NCBI GenBank assembly: GCA_937871355.1
Contig: CALMPX010000144.1
Location: 1 to 17,701 of the forward strand
DNA length: 17,701 bases
Source: an uncultured Bdellovibrio sp.
GTDB lineage: Bacteria; Bdellovibrionota; Bdellovibrionia; Bdellovibrionales; Bdellovibrionaceae
Direction: 5' to 3'
Shown here: positions 15,185-17,701 of the stretch, piece after piece
Layout: each line of letters begins with the position of its first letter
Position numbering within the stretch: position 1 is the first letter of the stretch
The notes under the pieces: generated by a model
Databases searched by the model: none
Told to the model about the DNA's origin: nothing
Seen by the model: only the letters and a program-made list of their open reading frames with translations
Program-made: the position numbers and the translations under genes

Positions 15185-16138
15185 ATGCCACACAAAAATA
15201 AGTTCAAAATATTTTCTGGTAACTCTAATCAAGCTTTAGCCAAATCTGTTTGCAACATCCTGCAAGTCCCTCTCGGTCAAAGCCAAGTGAACAACTTTTC
15301 CGACGGAGAAACCCAAGTCGAAATTAAGGAAAGTGTTCGCGGCACAGACGTGTTTGTGATCCAAAGCACCTGCACTCCTGTTAATCAAAGCTATATGGAA
15401 TTTTTCATTATGCTGGATGCGCTTAAGCGCGCCTCGGCCGCCTCAGTCACCGCCGTTATTCCTTATTACGGCTATGCCCGCCAAGATCGTAAAGTCGCTC
15501 CTCGCGCCCCGATTTCGGCAAAATGTATGGCTGACTTACTGACAACAGCCGGAGCTGGCCGTATTATTTCGATTGATCTTCACTCTGCCCAAATTCAAGG
15601 CTTTTTCGACTGCCCGGTTGATCATTTATTCGCTATCCCCACTTTAGCTCGAGCCTGGAAAGAACAAATGGGCGAAGGCGATGATTTTGTCACAGTGAGT
15701 CCAGATGCTGGAGGCGTGGAAAGAGCCCGCGCTTTTGCCAAAAGAATCAATTCCAGCTTAGCCATCGTCGACAAACGTCGTTCCGCCCCAGGCGAAGCTA
15801 AAGCCATGCATTTAATTGGCGATGTCACTGGCAAAACGGCCGTAATTGTCGACGATATGATAGATACTGCGGGAACATTAACACAAGCTGTTGACAGTTT
15901 ATTGAAAAATGGTGCAAAACAAGTGTTCGCAATTGCAACTCATCCGGTTTTTTCAGGACCAGCTATCGCTCGTCTGAAAGAAAGCCGCATTGAAAAGGTC
16001 TTTGTCACTGACACAATTCCTTTAAGCGCAGGAGCGATAGAATCAGGTAAAGTCAGCGTAGTAAGTATTGCGCCGGTCTTAGCTGAAGCGATTAAAAGAA
16101 TTCACGATCATGATTCGGTGAGTTCATTATTCGACTAA
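15185..16138 (+). CDS. prs: Ribose-phosphate pyrophosphokinase (PRPP synthase)
   Basis: This class I PRPP synthase (317 residues, usual about 315) transfers pyrophosphate from ATP to ribose 5-phosphate, giving PRPP for purine, pyrimidine, NAD, His and Trp synthesis. Landmarks: FSDGETQVEI (38-47), YYGYARQDRK (94-103), the metal-binding DLHSAQIQGFF (131-141), DAGGVERA (174-181), catalytic-loop Lys197 and Arg199 in VDKRRS, and the PRPP loop VDDMIDTAGT (222-231). The start at 15185 is chosen because upstream ATG 15125 would add 20 hydrophobic residues foreign to the family and overlap asnS; its ribosome site (GGAA) is weak. rplY follows 49 bases later, a common arrangement (prs-rplY-pth). The gene looks visibly richer in G/C than its neighbours. 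Confidence 0.97.
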   Translation: MPHKNKFKIFSGNSNQALAKSVCNILQVPLGQSQVNNFSDGETQVEIKESVRGTDVFVIQSTCTPVNQSYMEFFIMLDALKRASAASVTAVIPYYGYARQDRKVAPRAPISAKCMADLLTTAGAGRIISIDLHSAQIQGFFDCPVDHLFAIPTLARAWKEQMGEGDDFVTVSPDAGGVERARAFAKRINSSLAIVDKRRSAPGEAKAMHLIGDVTGKTAVIVDDMIDTAGTLTQAVDSLLKNGAKQVFAIATHPVFSGPAIARLKESRIEKVFVTDTIPLSAGAIESGKVSVVSIAPVLAEAIKRIHDHDSVSSLFD

Positions 16139-16187
16139 GCTAAAAAACTGAATTAAAAATCAAAGACGTTATTGAAAAGGATAGAAC

Positions 16188-16880
16188 ATGAAACAAAGAA
16201 TTGAATTAAATGTTGAAGCTCGTGAAGCTGGCCGCGCGACTGCTCGTGGTTTAAGAGTTAATAAAATGGTTCCGGCTGTGATCTACGGATCTTTAGAACC
16301 AGTCACTGTTTCTCTCCACGTTAATGATGTATTAAAATATAACACTCGTAATTACGAGAATGCCTTAATGAATCTTAAATCTTCAAATTCAAAGTTGAAT
16401 GGTAAAATTGCTTTATTCAAAGAAGTTGTGGTTAATCCAGTAACTCGTATTCCTGAACATGTTGATTTATTCGCTTTAGATATGACTAAAACAGTCCGTG
16501 TATCTATCGAGATTAAAATTGAAGGTAAAGCAATCGGTCTTTCTGAAGGCGGATTACTTAACGTTGTTACTCGCCAAGTTGAAGTTGAGTGTTTACCAAC
16601 GAATATCCCTGAATCAATCATCGTTGATGTGACTAACTTAGCTATGGGTGACTCGATCCATGCTGCTGCTTTAAAAATTCCAGATGGTATCAAACTTCTA
16701 TCTCGTCCTGAATTAACAATCGTCGCGGTTGTTGAACAAGAAGAAGAAGTTGTGGCCGCTCCAGTTGCCGCTGCCGCTGCCGCTCCTGCCGCAGCCGCTG
16801 GTGGTAAAGCTGCCGCAGCCGCTCCTGCCGCAGCCGCTGGCGCGAAAGCTCCTGCCGCAAAAGCTCCTGCTAAAAAGTAA
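16188..16880 (+). CDS. rplY: 50S ribosomal protein L25 (CTC/TL5 form) with Ala-rich tail
   Basis: This 230-residue protein is the long bacterial L25 form (general stress protein CTC, TL5), which binds 5S rRNA. The N-terminal L25 domain (about 1-93) contains REAGRATARGLRVNKMVPAVIYG and the NPVTRIPEHVDLFAL segment. A C-terminal TL5 domain (about 100-185) has the typical LSEGGLLNVVTRQVEVECLP. The last 45 residues are a low-complexity Ala/Pro/Gly/Lys tail containing two 13-residue repeats, probably flexible. The start has AAGGA (16177-16181) six bases upstream. It is the second gene of the prs unit and ends in a strong terminator. Confidence 0.95.
   Translation: MKQRIELNVEAREAGRATARGLRVNKMVPAVIYGSLEPVTVSLHVNDVLKYNTRNYENALMNLKSSNSKLNGKIALFKEVVVNPVTRIPEHVDLFALDMTKTVRVSIEIKIEGKAIGLSEGGLLNVVTRQVEVECLPTNIPESIIVDVTNLAMGDSIHAAALKIPDGIKLLSRPELTIVAVVEQEEEVVAAPVAAAAAAPAAAAGGKAAAAAPAAAAGAKAPAAKAPAKK
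16773..16851 (+). repeat. 39-base tandem repeats encoding the Ala-rich L25 tail
   Basis: The 23-base core at 16779-16801 recurs exactly at 16818-16840, a period of 39 bases (13 codons). The units encode AAPAAAAGGKAAA and AAPAAAAGAKAPA, followed by a shorter AKAPA remnant. In-frame length changes here would alter only tail length. Confidence 0.85.
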
Positions 16881-16904
16881 GCTTTTAAATAATAAAAATT
16901 TAAT

Positions 16905-16936
16905 AAAAAAGGCTTCGTGAAAACGAAGCCTTTTTT
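16905..16936 (+). terminator. Intrinsic terminator of the prs-rplY unit
   Basis: GGCTTCGT (16911-16918) and ACGAAGCC (16923-16930) pair perfectly around a GAAA tetraloop, with A6 on the left and T6 on the right extending the stem to 14 bp. It lies 24 bases after the rplY stop. Confidence 0.95.
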
Positions 16937-17101
16937 ATTTAAAACGCATATATTAAGCTTGAGAACTTCTCAATCATCCTACGCTCTATAGATTTTTCAA
17001 TCCAAACCCGTTACTCATCAATAAACTTTATTAATGGCTCTAGATTGTATAGTTTAAAACAACTTTTGATCAAAAATTCCGTCACAGATAATGGGGCTCT
17101 C
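16937..17101 (+). promoter_or_regulatory. Leader region of the HNH-like gene
   Basis: This gap must hold the promoter of the next gene, since a strong terminator precedes it. The best -10-like box is TATAGT (17048-17053), with no matching -35 at 16-18 bases. GGGG (17093-17096) is a weak ribosome site. A small GAGAA/TTCTC palindrome occurs near 16963-16973. Confidence 0.3.
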
Positions 17102-17614
17102 ATGTGGATTAGATATTTGGTTGGCTTGAGTATTAGCTTAATGATTTCATTAACTGCGTCTGCTGAGGCCTTCCCGACGGCCCCACTCAATCAATTAACT
17201 CCGGGTGAGCTCTGTCAAAAACCGGATAGCTACCGTTACCCCGAACATATTGCCTACTGCGAACGTGATGTCGCTCCGGCTATGAAATGGGGCGTGATCA
17301 ACCTTTATATGAAGAACATCCCAGGTTTTGCCATCACTCCACAAAATCGTAGCCAATATAAAATTGATCACTACATCCCACTTTGCATGGGCGGAGCGAA
17401 TGTCGTTTCGAATCTTTGGCCACAACACATGACTATTTATCAGTACACTGACATTATTGAAGAAGACCTTTGTAAAGAACTCGAGCTGGGATCAATCACT
17501 CAAGTCCAAGCCGTAGCTCAAATACAATTTGCCAAGGCGCATGTTGAAGATCTTAAAAAATTAAAAGATGCAACCGATCGCATGAATTTTCTCAAAGAGA
17601 ATTATAATAAATAA
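17102..17614 (+). CDS. Secreted Cys-containing HNH-endonuclease-like protein
   Basis: A 170-residue protein with a signal peptide (MWIRYLVGLSISLMISLTASA) ending in an ASA cleavage site at about residue 21. The core IDHYIPLCMGGANVVSNLWPQH (88-109) fits the HNH/beta-beta-alpha-metal pattern: Asp89-His90, Asn104 and His109, with the NLWPQ segment common in small HNH proteins. Four Cys (38, 53, 95, 124) could form two disulfides in an oxidising compartment. A charged helical C-terminus follows. If active it would be a metal-dependent nuclease working outside the cytoplasm, but catalysis is inferred. The start at 17102 is preferred to a TTG at 17045 because the signal peptide begins there. It stands alone behind the rplY terminator. 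Confidence 0.8.
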   Translation: MWIRYLVGLSISLMISLTASAEAFPTAPLNQLTPGELCQKPDSYRYPEHIAYCERDVAPAMKWGVINLYMKNIPGFAITPQNRSQYKIDHYIPLCMGGANVVSNLWPQHMTIYQYTDIIEEDLCKELELGSITQVQAVAQIQFAKAHVEDLKKLKDATDRMNFLKENYNK

Positions 17615-17632
17615 CTAAACAAAATACCTGGA

Positions 17633-17701
17633 CCAAGTAACAGTTAAAAAAAGGCCTTGGTTGAAGATATATTTTGAGCCAAGGACCCGCTGGGCTCTTG
17701 G
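17633..17701. terminator. Alternating CCAAG/CTTGG segments; possible leftward terminator for a gene beyond the right edge
   Basis: CCAAG (17633-17637), CCTTGG (17655-17660), CCAAGG (17679-17684) and CTTGG (17697-17701) alternate. On the minus strand, the hairpin from 17684 to 17655 is followed by CC and a seven-T run (17646-17652), which fits an intrinsic terminator for a leftward gene outside the window. A second hairpin (17679-17701, with CCC/GGG inside) uses the same middle segment. Confidence 0.5.

Noticed and set aside
15125..15232. Overlapping N-terminal extensions of asnS (start 15232) and prs (start 15125)
   Set aside because: Both extensions are absent from the families and overlap each other. 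The inner starts at 15130 and 15185 match family N-termini, and asnS has a ribosome site.
15185..16138. prs as a horizontally acquired gene because of its higher G/C look
   Set aside because: It is a core gene in a normal context, and codon preference of a highly expressed gene explains the difference as well.
16729..16920. Leu/Pro/Lys-rich frame within the rplY tail
   Set aside because: It is the shifted reading of the GCC/GCT repeats encoding Ala; nothing independent supports it.
1..17701. tRNA, rRNA, CRISPR array, insertion sequence or prophage
   Set aside because: I saw no regularly spaced repeats, transposase-like or phage-like proteins, terminal inverted repeats with target duplications, or recognisable tRNA/rRNA sequence.

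Overview
The window looks like chromosomal DNA of an AT-rich Gram-negative bacterium, and I favour a Bdellovibrio-like predator (Bdellovibrionota). That is an inference from gene style, not a database result: many small secreted proteins and lipoproteins, a SlyX homologue, an alpha-2-macroglobulin/PBP1C pair, a secreted S1/P1-type nuclease, and a CTC-type ribosomal protein L25 with an Ala-rich tail. I see no rRNA, tRNA, CRISPR array, insertion sequence or phage gene.

Left part (1-3127): a leftward gene for an exported helical protein starts with GTG at 780 and runs off the left edge. Rightward slyX follows, and a bidirectional terminator separates it from a leftward Cys-rich lipoprotein gene. 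Next come a rightward FKBP-type prolyl isomerase, a second bidirectional terminator, and a leftward exported L,D-transpeptidase.

Middle (3128-13541): a rightward two-gene unit (a small S4-like protein and a glutathione S-transferase relative, joined by an ATGA overlap) runs head-on into a leftward four-gene cluster. Its last gene overlaps the transferase gene by 4 bases at their 3' ends. Read leftward, the cluster is: secreted S1/P1 nuclease, rhodanese, a 1945-residue bacterial alpha-2-macroglobulin, PBP1C. The genes are 5 and 30 bases apart, and the last pair overlaps by 14 bases. The conserved core is the macroglobulin/PBP1C pair, thought to trap invading proteases and repair peptidoglycan. 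The nuclease and rhodanese are unusual additions, and the set reads as an envelope defence or scavenging unit.

Right part (13542-17701): a large inverted repeat lies downstream of leftward asnS (asparaginyl-tRNA synthetase). asnS and rightward prs (PRPP synthase) diverge from a 54-base gap. prs is followed by rplY (ribosomal protein L25), which ends in a strong GAAA-loop terminator. The last gene encodes a secreted Cys-containing HNH-like protein, followed at the window edge by alternating CCAAG/CTTGG segments that can form competing hairpins.

Several starts were moved inward from the longest open frame, because Shine-Dalgarno sites, signal peptides or family alignment support the inner start.
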